This document shows, in pieces, positions 27,511 through 36,494 of a DNA stretch of 64,000 nt. The notes below the pieces were generated by a model that had not been told where the DNA came from, did not search any database, and was given only the letters and a program-made list of their open reading frames with translations. A program made the position numbers and the translations under genes. The stretch is from Pseudomonas sp. TH15 (lineage in GTDB: Bacteria; Pseudomonadota; Gammaproteobacteria; Pseudomonadales; Pseudomonadaceae): the NCBI RefSeq assembly GCF_016651105.1, contig NZ_JAEKEL010000002.1, positions 578,501-642,500 on the forward strand, given 5' to 3'. Each line of letters starts with the position of its first letter. Within the stretch, counting starts at the first letter, position 1.

Positions 27511-28833
27511 ATGGATAACTCCAACGCCCTGCCCCTCGGGTCGGCCGTCGCGCCCGCCAAAGAAAGAACCACTTCGAGCCGGATCAAATCGATCTTCAGC
27601 GGCTCGGTCGGCAACATGGTCGAGTGGTACGACTGGTACGTCTACGCCGCGTTCTCGCTGTACTTCGCCAAATCTTTCTTCCCGGCGGGTTCCACCACTG
27701 CGCAACTGATGAACACCGCCGCGATCTTCGCCGTGGGCTTCCTGATGCGTCCGATCGGTGGCTGGTTGATGGGCCTCTACGCGGACCGTGCCGGTCGTAA
27801 ACGTGCGTTGATGGCCTCGGTGTACCTGATGTGCTTCGGTTCGCTGCTGATCGCCCTGAGCCCCAATTATGAAACCATCGGTATCGGTGCGCCGATCCTG
27901 CTGGTGTTCGCTCGCTTGCTGCAGGGCCTGTCGGTCGGTGGCGAGTACGGCACTTCGGCTACCTACCTCAGCGAGATGGCGACCAAGGAACGTCGCGGCT
28001 TCTATTCCAGCTTCCAGTACGTGACGCTGATCTCCGGTCAGCTCATCGCCCTGGCGGTGCTGATCGTGCTGCAACAGGTGCTGACCACCGAACAACTGTA
28101 CGCCTGGGGCTGGCGCATCCCGTTCGCCATCGGCGCGCTGTGTGCGGTCGTGGCGCTCTACCTGCGTCGTGGCATGGAAGAGACCGAATCGTTCAACAAG
28201 GTCAAGAAAGAGAAGAAAGAAAGCGCCATGCGCACGCTGATGCGCCATCCCAAGGAACTGATGACCGTGGTCGGCCTGACCATGGGCGGCACTCTGGCGT
28301 TCTACACCTACACCACCTACATGCAGAAATACCTGGTGAACACCGTCGGCATGAGCATCACCGACTCCACCAGCATCTCGGCGGCCACGCTGTTCCTGTT
28401 CATGTGCCTGCAACCACTGATTGGCGCGTTGTCGGATAAGGTGGGTCGTCGGCCGATCCTGATTGCCTTCGGCGTGCTCGGCACGCTGTTCACCGTGCCG
28501 ATCCTGACCACCCTGCACACCATCCAGAGCTGGTGGGGCGCGTTCTTCCTGATCATGGCGGCGCTGATCATCGTTAGCGGCTACACCTCGATCAACGCGG
28601 TGGTCAAAGCCGAACTGTTCCCGACCGAGATTCGTGCACTGGGCGTTGGCTTGCCGTACGCGCTGACCGTGTCGATCTTCGGCGGCACCGCCGAATACAT
28701 CGCGCTGTGGTTCAAGAGCATCGGCATGGAAACCGGTTACTACTGGTATGTCACGGCCTGCATCGCGGTGTCGTTGCTGGTGTACGTGACCATGAAAGAC
28801 ACCCGCAAGCATTCGCGGATCGAGACGGACTGA
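27511..28833 (+). CDS. MFS dicarboxylate/alpha-ketoglutarate permease (MHS family)
   Basis: A 440-residue proton symporter with twelve predicted helices. MHS-family marks: GNMVEWYDWYVYAAFSLYFA at the first helix, GLYADRAGRKRAL in loop 2-3, and LLQGLSVGGEYGTSATYLSE in helix 4. This layout is that of KgtP/PcaT-like carriers for alpha-ketoglutarate and related acids, and I recall PA5530 as the P. aeruginosa relative. The ATG at 27511 has GAAGGA upstream. The sigma-54 promoter and two-component genes just upstream give a plausible regulatory unit. Substrate is inferred. Confidence 0.88.
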   Translation: MDNSNALPLGSAVAPAKERTTSSRIKSIFSGSVGNMVEWYDWYVYAAFSLYFAKSFFPAGSTTAQLMNTAAIFAVGFLMRPIGGWLMGLYADRAGRKRALMASVYLMCFGSLLIALSPNYETIGIGAPILLVFARLLQGLSVGGEYGTSATYLSEMATKERRGFYSSFQYVTLISGQLIALAVLIVLQQVLTTEQLYAWGWRIPFAIGALCAVVALYLRRGMEETESFNKVKKEKKESAMRTLMRHPKELMTVVGLTMGGTLAFYTYTTYMQKYLVNTVGMSITDSTSISAATLFLFMCLQPLIGALSDKVGRRPILIAFGVLGTLFTVPILTTLHTIQSWWGAFFLIMAALIIVSGYTSINAVVKAELFPTEIRALGVGLPYALTVSIFGGTAEYIALWFKSIGMETGYYWYVTACIAVSLLVYVTMKDTRKHSRIETD

Positions 28834-28863
28834 CTGCTTTATTTGAGGTGACTGTTCCGGCCT

Positions 28864-28937
28864 CATCGCGAGCAGGCTCGCTCCCACAAGGATCTGGTGT
28901 ACGCAGATCCAATGTGGGAGCGAGCTTGCTCGCGATG
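28864..28937. repeat. REP-type inverted pair
   Basis: CATCGCGAGCAGGCTCGCTC and GAGCGAGCTTGCTCGCGATG face each other across about 30 bases, between convergent genes. Confidence 0.9.
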
Positions 28938-28951
28938 TGGGCAACTCGGCT

Positions 28952-29707
28952 TTAAGTCAACTCGGCAACCGCTCGCTTGCCATACTTGTTCTGCGCGTAA
29001 GCCGCGCCCGCAATCATCACCACCAAAACCCCCGCCAACACCAGCGACGAGCCAATGGTGCCGAAATCCAGGCCGCCCTTTTCATGGGGTTTAGTCAGGA
29101 AGTCGCCCAGGGTTGCGCCGAATGGCCGTGTCAGCACGAACGCCACCCAGAACAACAGCACCGACGAAATCTTCGTGAAGTATTTGAGCAGCACCACCAC
29201 CGCGATGGTGGAGCCGATCAACAGTGCGCCGCCGGCAAAGCCCAGGCCCGAGTCGTCGGCCAGGTAATCGCCGAGCGCAGTGCCCAAGGTGTTGGAAAAC
29301 AGAATCGCCATCCAGTAGAACATCTCGCCACGAAAGGTCTGGACCTTGCTGACGTTCAACGAGTCGCCGCTCAGACGCCAGGCTGAGAAGATCCCCGCCA
29401 GAATCGCAATCAGGATCATCGAACCCGTGGCGTAACCCAACCCGAGGGTGCGGTCCATGAAGTCGGACATGGTGGTGCCGGCCGTGCTGGTGGACAGAAT
29501 CACGATCCAGTACAGCACCGGCTTATAGGTTTTGGACATCAACTGCGTGACCAGGGTCAGCACGAACACACTGATCAAAATCAGCGAGCTGATGGCGTAG
29601 CCGACGTTGAGGGTCATCGACAGCAAGTCACCGGCGGTTTCCCCCAGGGTCGTCGCACAGATTTTCATCACCCAGAACGCCAGGGTGATTTGAGGCAGCT
29701 TATTCAT
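28952..29707 (-). CDS. DUF347 (COG4705) multi-pass membrane protein
   Basis: A 251-residue membrane protein built from four related units, each with a TxGxTxxD-like motif: TTLGETAGDLL, STAGTTMSDFMD, NTLGTALGDYLAD and PFGATLGDFL. This is typical of the DUF347 family. About eight hydrophobic helices fill the length. The repeated Gly/Thr/Asp motifs inside helices suggest an ion or small-solute path, but no substrate is established to my knowledge. I start at ATG 29707 (MNKLPQITLAFW), which has GGAG upstream; the frame allows 29731. A perfect palindrome lies about 130 bases upstream. Confidence 0.85.
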   Translation of the reverse strand: MNKLPQITLAFWVMKICATTLGETAGDLLSMTLNVGYAISSLILISVFVLTLVTQLMSKTYKPVLYWIVILSTSTAGTTMSDFMDRTLGLGYATGSMILIAILAGIFSAWRLSGDSLNVSKVQTFRGEMFYWMAILFSNTLGTALGDYLADDSGLGFAGGALLIGSTIAVVVLLKYFTKISSVLLFWVAFVLTRPFGATLGDFLTKPHEKGGLDFGTIGSSLVLAGVLVVMIAGAAYAQNKYGKRAVAELT

Positions 29708-30053
29708 TACGGGTAAAACTCCAGTGGTCATGACGGCCGTTTTCTTAGGGTTATGGCCGACGCGCAGACTGGCGGCGAAGCGGTGAAAAATAGGTAGGTG
29801 CTGTATGAAAAATCTGTCACACGCGGCGAAACCGCGATTAATCGCGAATTAATGCTCGCGCTGCATCCTGCACCTACCTGATCGATGACCTGCGCGACGT
29901 TCGCTCCAACGACGAAAGCGAATTAAATACGCCGCCCTTAATATCAAGTTAATCGATTGTTTTTAGCATTATTTTGCGCTTTTCAATCAATTTAGTTGGC
30001 GTAGCATGAAACCCATGCAAGACACACCCGCCAACAAATCTGGAGTCACGAAC
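29708..30053. other. Intergenic between divergent DUF347 and repeat-protein genes
   Basis: No gene. It is AT-rich in its right half (TTAATATCAAGTTAATCGAT and a TTTTTAGCATTATTTTG stretch), compatible with a promoter for the repeat protein. A 14-bp palindrome is annotated separately. Confidence 0.5.
29833..29846. promoter_or_regulatory. Perfect 14-bp palindrome CGCGATTAATCGCG
   Basis: CGCGATTAATCGCG equals its reverse complement and is followed by a looser copy, GCGAATTAATGCTCGC. It lies between two divergent genes, so it is a candidate operator for an unknown dimeric regulator. Function not shown. Confidence 0.35.
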
Positions 30054-30308
30054 ATGAAAACCAAACTGATCCTCGCTCTCGCCCTGTCGGTACTGGCTGC
30101 CAACACCTTCGCCGCAGACGGTTACGACCGCACCGGTTCCGCCGTTGCCGCCGATGGTTATGACCGCACCGGTTCCGCCACTGTCGCTGAAGACGGCTAT
30201 GACCGTACCGGCTCCGCAACTTTCGCTGAAGATGGCTACGATCGCACCGGCTCCGCAACTTTCGCCGCCGACGGTTATGACCGCACGCAATCCGCTGCCA
30301 TCAGCTAA
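30054..30308 (+). CDS. Exported small protein of five DGYDRTGSA repeats
   Basis: An 84-residue precursor. The signal peptide MKTKLILALALSVLAANTFA (cleavage after about residue 20) is followed almost entirely by five units of 12-13 residues of the form A/E-DGYDRTGSA-xxA; the last has QSA in place of GSA. The units are also repeats at DNA level, 36-39 bases each, with silent differences that argue for selection on the protein. The start is ATG 30054 with TGGAG upstream. A terminator hairpin follows at 30329. No family or function is recognised with confidence; some databases may carry an uninformative name. It has no Cys and no hydrophobic patch after cleavage. Confidence 0.8.
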   Translation: MKTKLILALALSVLAANTFAADGYDRTGSAVAADGYDRTGSATVAEDGYDRTGSATFAEDGYDRTGSATFAADGYDRTQSAAIS

Positions 30309-30328
30309 CCCCCTGCTTAAAAACGCAC

Positions 30329-30348
30329 AGCCCGGCTTCGGCCGGGCT
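30329..30348 (+). terminator. Hairpin after the repeat-protein gene
   Basis: AGCCCGGC-TTCG-GCCGGGCT is a perfect eight-base stem with a stable tetraloop. The T tract after it is weak (TAGTCATTTCT). Confidence 0.7.
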
Positions 30349-30392
30349 TAGTCATTTCTGGGGGAATGATATTTTTTAGCTCAGCACAAAGA

Positions 30393-30486
30393 CCTGTGGG
30401 AGCTGGCTTGCCAGCGATGGCGATCTGTCAGTCGACATTTACATCGGCTGAAAACATGCCATCGCTGGCAAGCCAGCTCCCACAGG
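30393..30486. repeat. REP-type inverted pair (GGGAGCTGGCTTGCCAGCGA kind)
   Basis: CCTGTGGGAGCTGGCTTGCC and its complement ending AGCCAGCTCCCACAGG enclose about 50 bases. It is a third sequence variant of the local REP set. Confidence 0.9.
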
Positions 30487-30583
30487 GTTTTGATTGGATG
30501 GAATATCAGTGCCTGACTGGAAATTGTTTGATCGTGCTTGCACTATTGGCCACCTGATCCAGCCATCTCCAAGAGCCCCAGCC

Positions 30584-31213
30584 ATGCCCGACGACATCCA
30601 CTTCTACGAACCCGCCAACGGCCACGGCCTGCCCCATGACCCGTTCAACGCCATCGTCGGCCCGCGCCCCATCGGCTGGATTTCTTCGCAAGATGCCAAT
30701 GGTCACCTGAACCTGGCGCCCTACAGCTTCTTCAATGCGTTCAACTACATTCCGCCGATCATTGGTTTTTCCAGCGTCGGGCGCAAAGACAGCCTGAACA
30801 ACATCGAGCAGACCGGCGAGTTCGCCTGGAACCTGGCGACCCGGCCACTGGCCGAGCGGATGAACCAGAGCAGCGCCATGGTCGCGCCCGACACCAATGA
30901 ATTCGAGCTAGCCGGATTAACACCCGCCGCATCGAAAATCATTCAGGTGCCACGGGTCGCTGAAAGCCCGGTGTCCTTTGAATGCAAGGTCACGCAGATC
31001 ATTCAGTTGCAGCGCGCGGACGGGAACGTGGTGCCGAGCTGGCTGATTCTCGGCGAAGTGGTCGCCGTGCATATCGCCAAGTGGCTGTTGAAGGATGGGG
31101 TGTACGATACCGCCGCGGCAGAACCGATTCTGCGCGGCGGCGGGCCAGCGGATTACTTTCAGCTGGGACCAGAGGCATTGTTCAAAATGTATCGCCCGGG
31201 GGCAAAAAAATAA
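30584..31213 (+). CDS. Flavin reductase-like (FMN-binding split barrel) protein
   Basis: A 209-residue protein of the flavin reductase-like/DIM6-NTAB group, which bind FMN and often supply reduced flavin or reduce small molecules. Family marks are NAIVGPRPIGWISS near the N-terminus, NLAPYSFFNAFNYIPP and GFSSVGRKDSLNNIEQTGEF. The start is the ATG at 30584 (MPDDIHFYEP), with AAGAG upstream; the frame is open to 30494 but that stretch lies in the REP flank. Its stop almost touches the convergent small gene. Physiological substrate unknown. Confidence 0.87.
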   Translation: MPDDIHFYEPANGHGLPHDPFNAIVGPRPIGWISSQDANGHLNLAPYSFFNAFNYIPPIIGFSSVGRKDSLNNIEQTGEFAWNLATRPLAERMNQSSAMVAPDTNEFELAGLTPAASKIIQVPRVAESPVSFECKVTQIIQLQRADGNVVPSWLILGEVVAVHIAKWLLKDGVYDTAAAEPILRGGGPADYFQLGPEALFKMYRPGAKK

Positions 31214-31214
31214 C

Positions 31215-31445
31215 TTACCAGAGCAGGTCGGCGTCTTCTTTGACGTCTTTGAGGCGGGTCAGCTCTTTGGCCGCGGCCAGATCGGCCTCGTTGGCAGTCT
31301 TGAAGATTTGCCCTTCAAGCACTTTATGAAAGCGCGGCGCACCCGTGCCACCGATGGCTTTGACGGCGATCGCGGCGTGGTAACCACCCTCGCCCGGTAC
31401 GACAGCGGAAACAGCTTCAAAATGATCAAAGGCTTTACGTGCCAT
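31215..31445 (-). CDS. Conserved hypothetical protein, 76 aa
   Basis: A small soluble protein: MARKAFDHFEAVSAVVPGEG, then HAAIAVKAIGGTGAPRFHKV and a charged C-terminus ending EDADLLW. The Gly-rich middle suggests a small beta fold. It is convergent with the flavin reductase, one base apart, and 41 bases downstream of the monooxygenase gene on the same strand. I recall similar sequences in Pseudomonas without a function. Confidence 0.65.
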   Translation of the reverse strand: MARKAFDHFEAVSAVVPGEGGYHAAIAVKAIGGTGAPRFHKVLEGQIFKTANEADLAAAKELTRLKDVKEDADLLW

Positions 31446-31486
31446 GTCGCGGATCCTGGCTAATTGAGAATGGAGCCATTAAACCC

Positions 31487-31840
31487 TCAACCGGCCAGTT
31501 TGTGTACCTGCGCCGTGGACTGACCCAACGCCTGGGCAGCCGAGACATCCTTGAAGGTATGGAAATCCAGGCTGTTGACCACCAGGTCTTGTACCAGCTC
31601 GGCGAAAATCTCCATGGCCGGCGTGTTGAAGTAAGCAGTCATGGCCTGTTGATGGGTCCAAAAACCGGACACCAGCCACAGGTCCGGATCGCATTGCGAG
31701 TGTTGCAGGGCAAAGCTCAGGCAACCGTTGGCTGCACGCGATGGTTCGATCAACGCGCTCAGGCGAATACCGAGTTCTGCCGAACGCCCGGCGCGGGCAC
31801 GAACGAAGGCCATATGACTGACGGGGATCTGCGTAGACAT
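31487..31840 (-). CDS. Antibiotic biosynthesis monooxygenase (ABM)-like protein
   Basis: A 117-residue ferredoxin-like ABM-fold protein: HMAFVRARAGRSAELGIRL, then GCLSFALQHSQCDPDLWLVSG and AYFNTPAMEIFAEL. Small cofactor-free monooxygenases and heme- or quinone-related proteins share this fold, so activity cannot be deduced. The start is the ATG at 31840, with GGGAGGG upstream; the frame is open to 32029. It diverges from an AraC regulator, a common arrangement for a regulated target. Confidence 0.8.
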   Translation of the reverse strand: MSTQIPVSHMAFVRARAGRSAELGIRLSALIEPSRAANGCLSFALQHSQCDPDLWLVSGFWTHQQAMTAYFNTPAMEIFAELVQDLVVNSLDFHTFKDVSAAQALGQSTAQVHKLAG

Positions 31841-32175
31841 GTTCAACCCTCCCAGGGAGTTGTGTAGCAGCCAGGGACGGGCTGCGACAGGATCCAAGAT
31901 TAGGCGGCGCAACAGGGTTGCCGTTAGTCGATTCCTGCCGGCTTGTTGCACAATCCTGCGAGGATCAGTGAATCGGCCTGAAACGCCGGTCCAGACATGT
32001 CTGTGCGATGACACAACGGTTTCAAGCAAGTTTCAGCGCCGCGACACGGCTAAAACAATGCCGCGAAACAACCCAATGCAGAATCAGGCAAGCATCAGGC
32101 AGGATGTGTCTACCACTGTGGCTTGCACAAACTTATGCTCTGCCCATCAACAACGCCTCACCGAGGAGGCCCTGC
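31841..32175. other. Intergenic between ABM gene and AraC regulator
   Basis: No gene is supported across these 335 bases between divergent genes; promoters for both are expected. No clear palindrome or direct repeat could be named beyond the AraC ribosome site GAGGAGG at its right edge. Confidence 0.5.
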
Positions 32176-33105
32176 ATGTCGTCGTTCGATCACTTTCAAG
32201 CCCCGCTGGACGCCGACATGGAGAAACAGCGCGAGGAACTGGCCGCGATCATCCGCCGCAATACCAGCGAGGATGGCAATTACGCCACTGCCGTCAGCTC
32301 GCTGTTCATGTCGCGTCACAGTCAAACCCATCAGTTCGCCCCGGTGCTGGCGCAACCGGCACTGTGCATCATGGCCCAGGGGCGCAAGGAAGTTCGGCTG
32401 GCCGACGAGGTCTTCAATTACGACCCGCTCAATTATTTGGTGGTGTCGGTCTCGATGCCGGTAACCGGCCGCGTGGTGACCGTCACCTCTGAAGAGCCGA
32501 TCCTCGCCGTGCGGCTGGACATCGACCCGGCGGAAATCACCGCGCTGATCGCCGACGCCGGCCCCATGGGCGTGCCGACCCGGCCCACCGGGCGCGGGCT
32601 GTACGTTGAACGACTGGACGCGGCGATGCTCGACGCCGTACTGCGCCTGACCCGTTTGCTCGATACGCCAAAAGACATCGCCATGCTCGCGCCGCTGATT
32701 CGCCGGGAGATTCTGTATCGCCTGTTGCGCAGCCAGCAGGGTCATCGACTGTATGAAATAGCCATCGCCAACAGCCAGAGCCATCGCATCAGCCAGGCGA
32801 TCAAATGGCTCAACGGCCACTATGAACAGCCGTTGCGTATCGATGATCTGGCGAAGGAAGTGAACCTGAGCGTGTCGACGCTGCATCACCGCTTCAAGGC
32901 GATGACGGCCATGAGTCCGTTGCAGTATCAAAAGCAGTTGCGATTGCAGGAAGCCCGGCGCTTGATGCTGGCCGAAGGGCTGGAAGCGTCGGCGGCGGGG
33001 TATCGGGTGGGGTATGAAAGCCCGTCGCAGTTTAGCCGGGAGTACAGCCGGTTGTTCGGGGCTCCGCCGCTACGGGATTTGGCGCGGTTGCGGCTGTCTG
33101 TCTGA
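32176..33105 (+). CDS. AraC-family transcriptional regulator (AraC_N type)
   Basis: A 309-residue regulator. The N-terminal cupin-like AraC_N domain includes SLFMSRHSQTHQFAPVLAQP and a VVSVSMPVTGRV segment. The C-terminal double helix-turn-helix (about 205-300) has RIDDLAKEVNLSVSTLHHRF and AAGYRVGYESPSQFSREYSRLFG. The ATG at 32176 has GAGGAGG six bases upstream. It probably controls the divergent ABM gene, which is inference from arrangement. Confidence 0.88.
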   Translation: MSSFDHFQAPLDADMEKQREELAAIIRRNTSEDGNYATAVSSLFMSRHSQTHQFAPVLAQPALCIMAQGRKEVRLADEVFNYDPLNYLVVSVSMPVTGRVVTVTSEEPILAVRLDIDPAEITALIADAGPMGVPTRPTGRGLYVERLDAAMLDAVLRLTRLLDTPKDIAMLAPLIRREILYRLLRSQQGHRLYEIAIANSQSHRISQAIKWLNGHYEQPLRIDDLAKEVNLSVSTLHHRFKAMTAMSPLQYQKQLRLQEARRLMLAEGLEASAAGYRVGYESPSQFSREYSRLFGAPPLRDLARLRLSV

Positions 33106-33130
33106 TCCGGAATTTTTATGGCGGCTGAAG

Positions 33131-33215
33131 GCCTCTTCGCGAGCAAGCTCGGCTCCTACAAGGTTATGTGAACAACATAAATTCCCGTAGGAGCATAGCT
33201 TGCTCGCGATGAGGC
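33131..33215. repeat. REP-type inverted pair
   Basis: GCCTCTTCGCGAGCAAGCTC and its partner ending GCTTGCTCGCGATGAGGC bracket about 45 bases; the inner arms GGCTCCTAC and GTAGGAGC also match. Between convergent genes. Confidence 0.88.
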
Positions 33216-33240
33216 CAGTCCAGCCCATACATCTCTGTGA

Positions 33241-34701
33241 TCAGACCGCCCGGATCACATGCTTGATCTCTTGAAACGCCGCCAACCCCCAAGGCCCCAA
33301 CTCACGGCCAATGCTGCTCTGCTTGTACCCGCCCCACGCCGCCTGCGGGAAAATCACCTGCGGTACATTGATCCACACCAGCCCCGCCTGTAACGCATTG
33401 GCCACACGATCCGCCGCTACAGCATCAGCCGTCACCACGCTGGCCACCAGGCCGAACTGGCTGTCGTTGGCCAGGGCAATCGCCTCGGTTTCGGAGGCAA
33501 AACTGCGCACGCAGATCACCGGGCCGAAAATCTCTTCACACCACAGCGCACTGTCGAGGGGCACTTCGGTGAAAATCGTCGGCTGCAAAAAATATCCGCG
33601 CGGCAGATCGGCCGGACGATTGCCGCCGCAAATCAGCCTGGCGCCAGCGCTCAAGCCACGATCAATGTGGCCGAGCACGCGCTGGTATTGCGCCTGATTG
33701 ACCAGTGCGCCCATCTCCACGTTCGGGTCGAACGGGTCGGCCACGCGAATCGCTTCGGCGCGGGCCTGCAAACGGATCAGGAATTCATCCGCCAGTTCAT
33801 CGGCGACCAACACGCGGCTGGTGGCCGAACACATTTGCCCGGCGTTGAAGAAACCACCGCCGCAGGCCAACTCCACGGCCAGTTCAATGTCGGCGTCTTT
33901 GAGCACCAGCAGTGAGGACTTGCCGCCCAATTCCAGACTCACGCCCTTCACGGTTTCAGCAGCACGTTGCATGACCTGAACACCGACCGCGTTGCTGCCG
34001 GTGAAGGAAATCTTGGCGATGCGCGGGTCAGCCGAGAGCGGCGCGCCGACCGCCAGGCCAGTGCCGCAGACCAGGTTGAACACGCCCTTGGGCAGGCCGG
34101 CCTCGGCGATGATCGCGGCCAGTTCCAGCTCTGGCAACGGCGTGACTTCCGATGGTTTGAGCACCACGCAGCACCCGGCAGCCAGGGCCGGGGCGAGTTT
34201 CCAGGCAGTGGTGACCATCGGGAAATTCCACGGCACGATCAGCCCGACCACACCGCAGGGTTCACGGCGCAGGCGTGCGCTGAAGTCGTCGCTCGGCAGC
34301 TCGACGGCGCTGTCCTGTTTGGCGTCCAGGCCCTCGGCCAGACCGGCGTAGTACTCGAACGTGGCGATCACGTCGTCGACGTCGATGGCCGCTTCGAACA
34401 GCGGTTTGCCGTTGTTGCTCGACTGCAAATGCATCAACTGTTCGCGACCGGCCTTCACGCCATCGGCGATTTTGCGCAGGATCGCACCGCGCTCGGTGCC
34501 GGTGGTTTTTGACCAGTCGTTGAAGGCAAGGGTCGCAGCATTAACGGCTTGATCGACGGCATGTGCATCGCCGCCATTAACGGTGGTCAACAGGGCTTCG
34601 GTGGCCGGGTTGAATACACGCAGGTGTTCTTGGCCGGCAGACCATTGGCCGTCGATGTACAAACCATCGAGAGCCGTTGGGAAAGTCATGCGAAAACTCA
34701 T
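33241..34701 (-). CDS. NAD(P)+ aldehyde dehydrogenase (probable guanidinobutyraldehyde dehydrogenase)
   Basis: About 486 residues, full-length ALDH. The Rossmann stretch VGLIVPWNFPMVTTAWKLAP, catalytic Glu in ELGGKS and catalytic Cys in NAGQMCSATSR are present. The start is taken at ATG 34701 (MSFRMTFP), which overlaps the aruI stop by four bases; MTFP at 34689 is an alternative. Coupling to the 2-ketoarginine decarboxylase suggests it oxidises 4-guanidinobutyraldehyde to 4-guanidinobutyrate in the arginine transaminase pathway. The enzyme family is certain, the substrate inferred. Confidence 0.9.
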   Translation of the reverse strand: MSFRMTFPTALDGLYIDGQWSAGQEHLRVFNPATEALLTTVNGGDAHAVDQAVNAATLAFNDWSKTTGTERGAILRKIADGVKAGREQLMHLQSSNNGKPLFEAAIDVDDVIATFEYYAGLAEGLDAKQDSAVELPSDDFSARLRREPCGVVGLIVPWNFPMVTTAWKLAPALAAGCCVVLKPSEVTPLPELELAAIIAEAGLPKGVFNLVCGTGLAVGAPLSADPRIAKISFTGSNAVGVQVMQRAAETVKGVSLELGGKSSLLVLKDADIELAVELACGGGFFNAGQMCSATSRVLVADELADEFLIRLQARAEAIRVADPFDPNVEMGALVNQAQYQRVLGHIDRGLSAGARLICGGNRPADLPRGYFLQPTIFTEVPLDSALWCEEIFGPVICVRSFASETEAIALANDSQFGLVASVVTADAVAADRVANALQAGLVWINVPQVIFPQAAWGGYKQSSIGRELGPWGLAAFQEIKHVIRAV

Positions 34702-36335
34702 TTCGACACCGCCTTCATCCACGAAGTCTGATCGATTTCAATCAGGGTCGGGCCCTGACGATCGGTGGCAGCACGCAGTGCGCTGCGCAATTGCTCGACA
34801 CCGTTGACCGCTTCGGCGGCGCAGCCCAAAGCCTTGGCCACACCGATAAAGTCCGGGGTGTAGATGTCCACGCCCACCGGTTCGATGGCGCGGTTGACCA
34901 TATACTTTTTGATTTCTTCGTAGCCCTGGTTATTCCACAGCAGGACGATTACCGGCGTGCACGCTTCAACGGCGCTGGCCAGTTCCGGCAGGGTAAATTG
35001 TAGACCGCCGTCGCCGATCAGGCACACCACCGGAGGACGCGAAGAGCCCTCAACGCTGCCGCCGAGCCAGGCGCCGATTGCCGCCGGCAAGGCGTAACCC
35101 AAGGTGCCGTAACCGGTGGACGAGTTGAACCAGCGGCGCGGGCGCTCCGGGTTAAAGGTCAGGTTGCCGGTGTACACCGGTTGGGTCGAATCGCCGACAA
35201 ACACAGCGTCCGGCAGCTCGTGCAGCACGGTTTCGAGGAATCGGGTCTGGGCCAAGGTTGGCGCATCCCAGGTGGCAGCCAGTTCTTCACGCAAGCGCGC
35301 GGCACGCACCTGGCCCCAATCGTTGCGACGCTCGGCCAGCGACTGGTGCGACAACGCGCTCAGCAAGGCTTGAGCGGCATTACGCGAGTCGGACACCAGC
35401 GCGACGTGCGGCGGATAGTTGCGTACGGTCTGGTCCGGGTCGATGTCCACGCGCAGCAGTTTGCCGGGGATTTCGAAGCCGCCAGCGAAGGTCACGTCGT
35501 AGTCGGTTTCGGCCAGCTCGGTGCCAATGGCCAGCACTACGTCGGCCTCGGCCACCAGGGCGCGGGTGGCGACCAGGCTTTGGGTCGAACCGATCAGCAG
35601 TGGATGGTTGGATTCGAGCATGCCCTTGGCGTTGATGGTCAGCGCGACTGGCGCGTCCAGCAGTTCAGCCAGTTCAGTCAGCTCGGCGGCGGCCTCGATG
35701 GCGCCGCCACCGGCCAGGATCAATGGGCGTTTGGCAACCGCCAGCAGTTCGGTCATGCGCGAAACGGCGGTCGGCGAGGCACCGGCGCGGTCGATGTTGA
35801 CCGGGACGCTAGTGAGCAGGTCGTCAGCTTCTTCTACCAACACGTCCAACGGAATTTCGATGTGCACTGGACGCGGACGACCGGCCTGGAACAACGCGAA
35901 CGCACGGGCCAACACGCCCGGCAACTCCGACGCCGACATCAGGGTGTGGGAGAACGCCGCCACGCCGCCGACCAGTGCACTCTGGTTCGGCAGCTCATGG
36001 AGCTTGCCGCGACCGCCGCCCAATTGGTTGCGGGTTTGCACGCTGGAAATCAACAGCATCGGGATCGAATCGGCATACGCCTGCCCCATCGCGGTGGTGA
36101 TGTTGGTCATGCCTGGGCCGGTGATGATGAAGCAGACACCCGGTTTGCCGCTGGTGCGGGCGTAGCCGTCGGCCATGAAGCCGGCGCCCTGTTCGTGACG
36201 CGGAGTGACATGGTTGATGCTCGAACGGGCCAGCCCGCGATACAGCTCAACGGTATGCACCCCGGGAATGCCGAACACCTGCTCGACCCCGTAGTCTTCG
36301 AGTAACTTGACCAATACTTCGCCGCACGTCGCCAT
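34698..36335 (-). CDS. aruI: 2-ketoarginine (5-guanidino-2-oxopentanoate) decarboxylase
   Basis: A 545-residue thiamine-diphosphate enzyme of the acetolactate synthase fold. The N-terminal PYR domain has FGIPGVHTVELYRGL and the activating Glu in RHEQGAGFMADGYAR. The C-terminal PP domain has the cofactor motif GDGGLQFTLPELASAV to WNNQGY. The GIPGVHTVELYRG start and the ALDH partner point to AruI of arginine catabolism rather than IlvB. The start is the ATG at 36335; the frame is open to 36416. It diverges from a LysR-type gene, a likely regulator. I am fairly but not fully sure of the substrate. Confidence 0.82.
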   Translation of the reverse strand: MATCGEVLVKLLEDYGVEQVFGIPGVHTVELYRGLARSSINHVTPRHEQGAGFMADGYARTSGKPGVCFIITGPGMTNITTAMGQAYADSIPMLLISSVQTRNQLGGGRGKLHELPNQSALVGGVAAFSHTLMSASELPGVLARAFALFQAGRPRPVHIEIPLDVLVEEADDLLTSVPVNIDRAGASPTAVSRMTELLAVAKRPLILAGGGAIEAAAELTELAELLDAPVALTINAKGMLESNHPLLIGSTQSLVATRALVAEADVVLAIGTELAETDYDVTFAGGFEIPGKLLRVDIDPDQTVRNYPPHVALVSDSRNAAQALLSALSHQSLAERRNDWGQVRAARLREELAATWDAPTLAQTRFLETVLHELPDAVFVGDSTQPVYTGNLTFNPERPRRWFNSSTGYGTLGYALPAAIGAWLGGSVEGSSRPPVVCLIGDGGLQFTLPELASAVEACTPVIVLLWNNQGYEEIKKYMVNRAIEPVGVDIYTPDFIGVAKALGCAAEAVNGVEQLRSALRAATDRQGPTLIEIDQTSWMKAVSK

Positions 36336-36494
36336 GTCTTTGCCCTTTTTGTTCGTTTGAGACGCCGAGCCTGCGCAGTGTTTATGATGCGTAGGCAAGC
36401 CCTGGGATGGCCTCATTGGAACGGGCGACAGGTAGCCGCAACAATGGATAAAAAGTCATACTAGCCATGTCCTCACGTCATACCTTGGGTCCTC

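Noticed and set aside
27508..28944. A 478-codon frame antisense to the MFS permease
   Set aside because: Gln/His-rich shadow; the permease frame has full family motifs.
30054..30308. CRISPR-like array because of regular 36-39 base repeats
   Set aside because: The repeats are contiguous with no spacers, in frame, and follow a signal peptide: a tandem-repeat protein.
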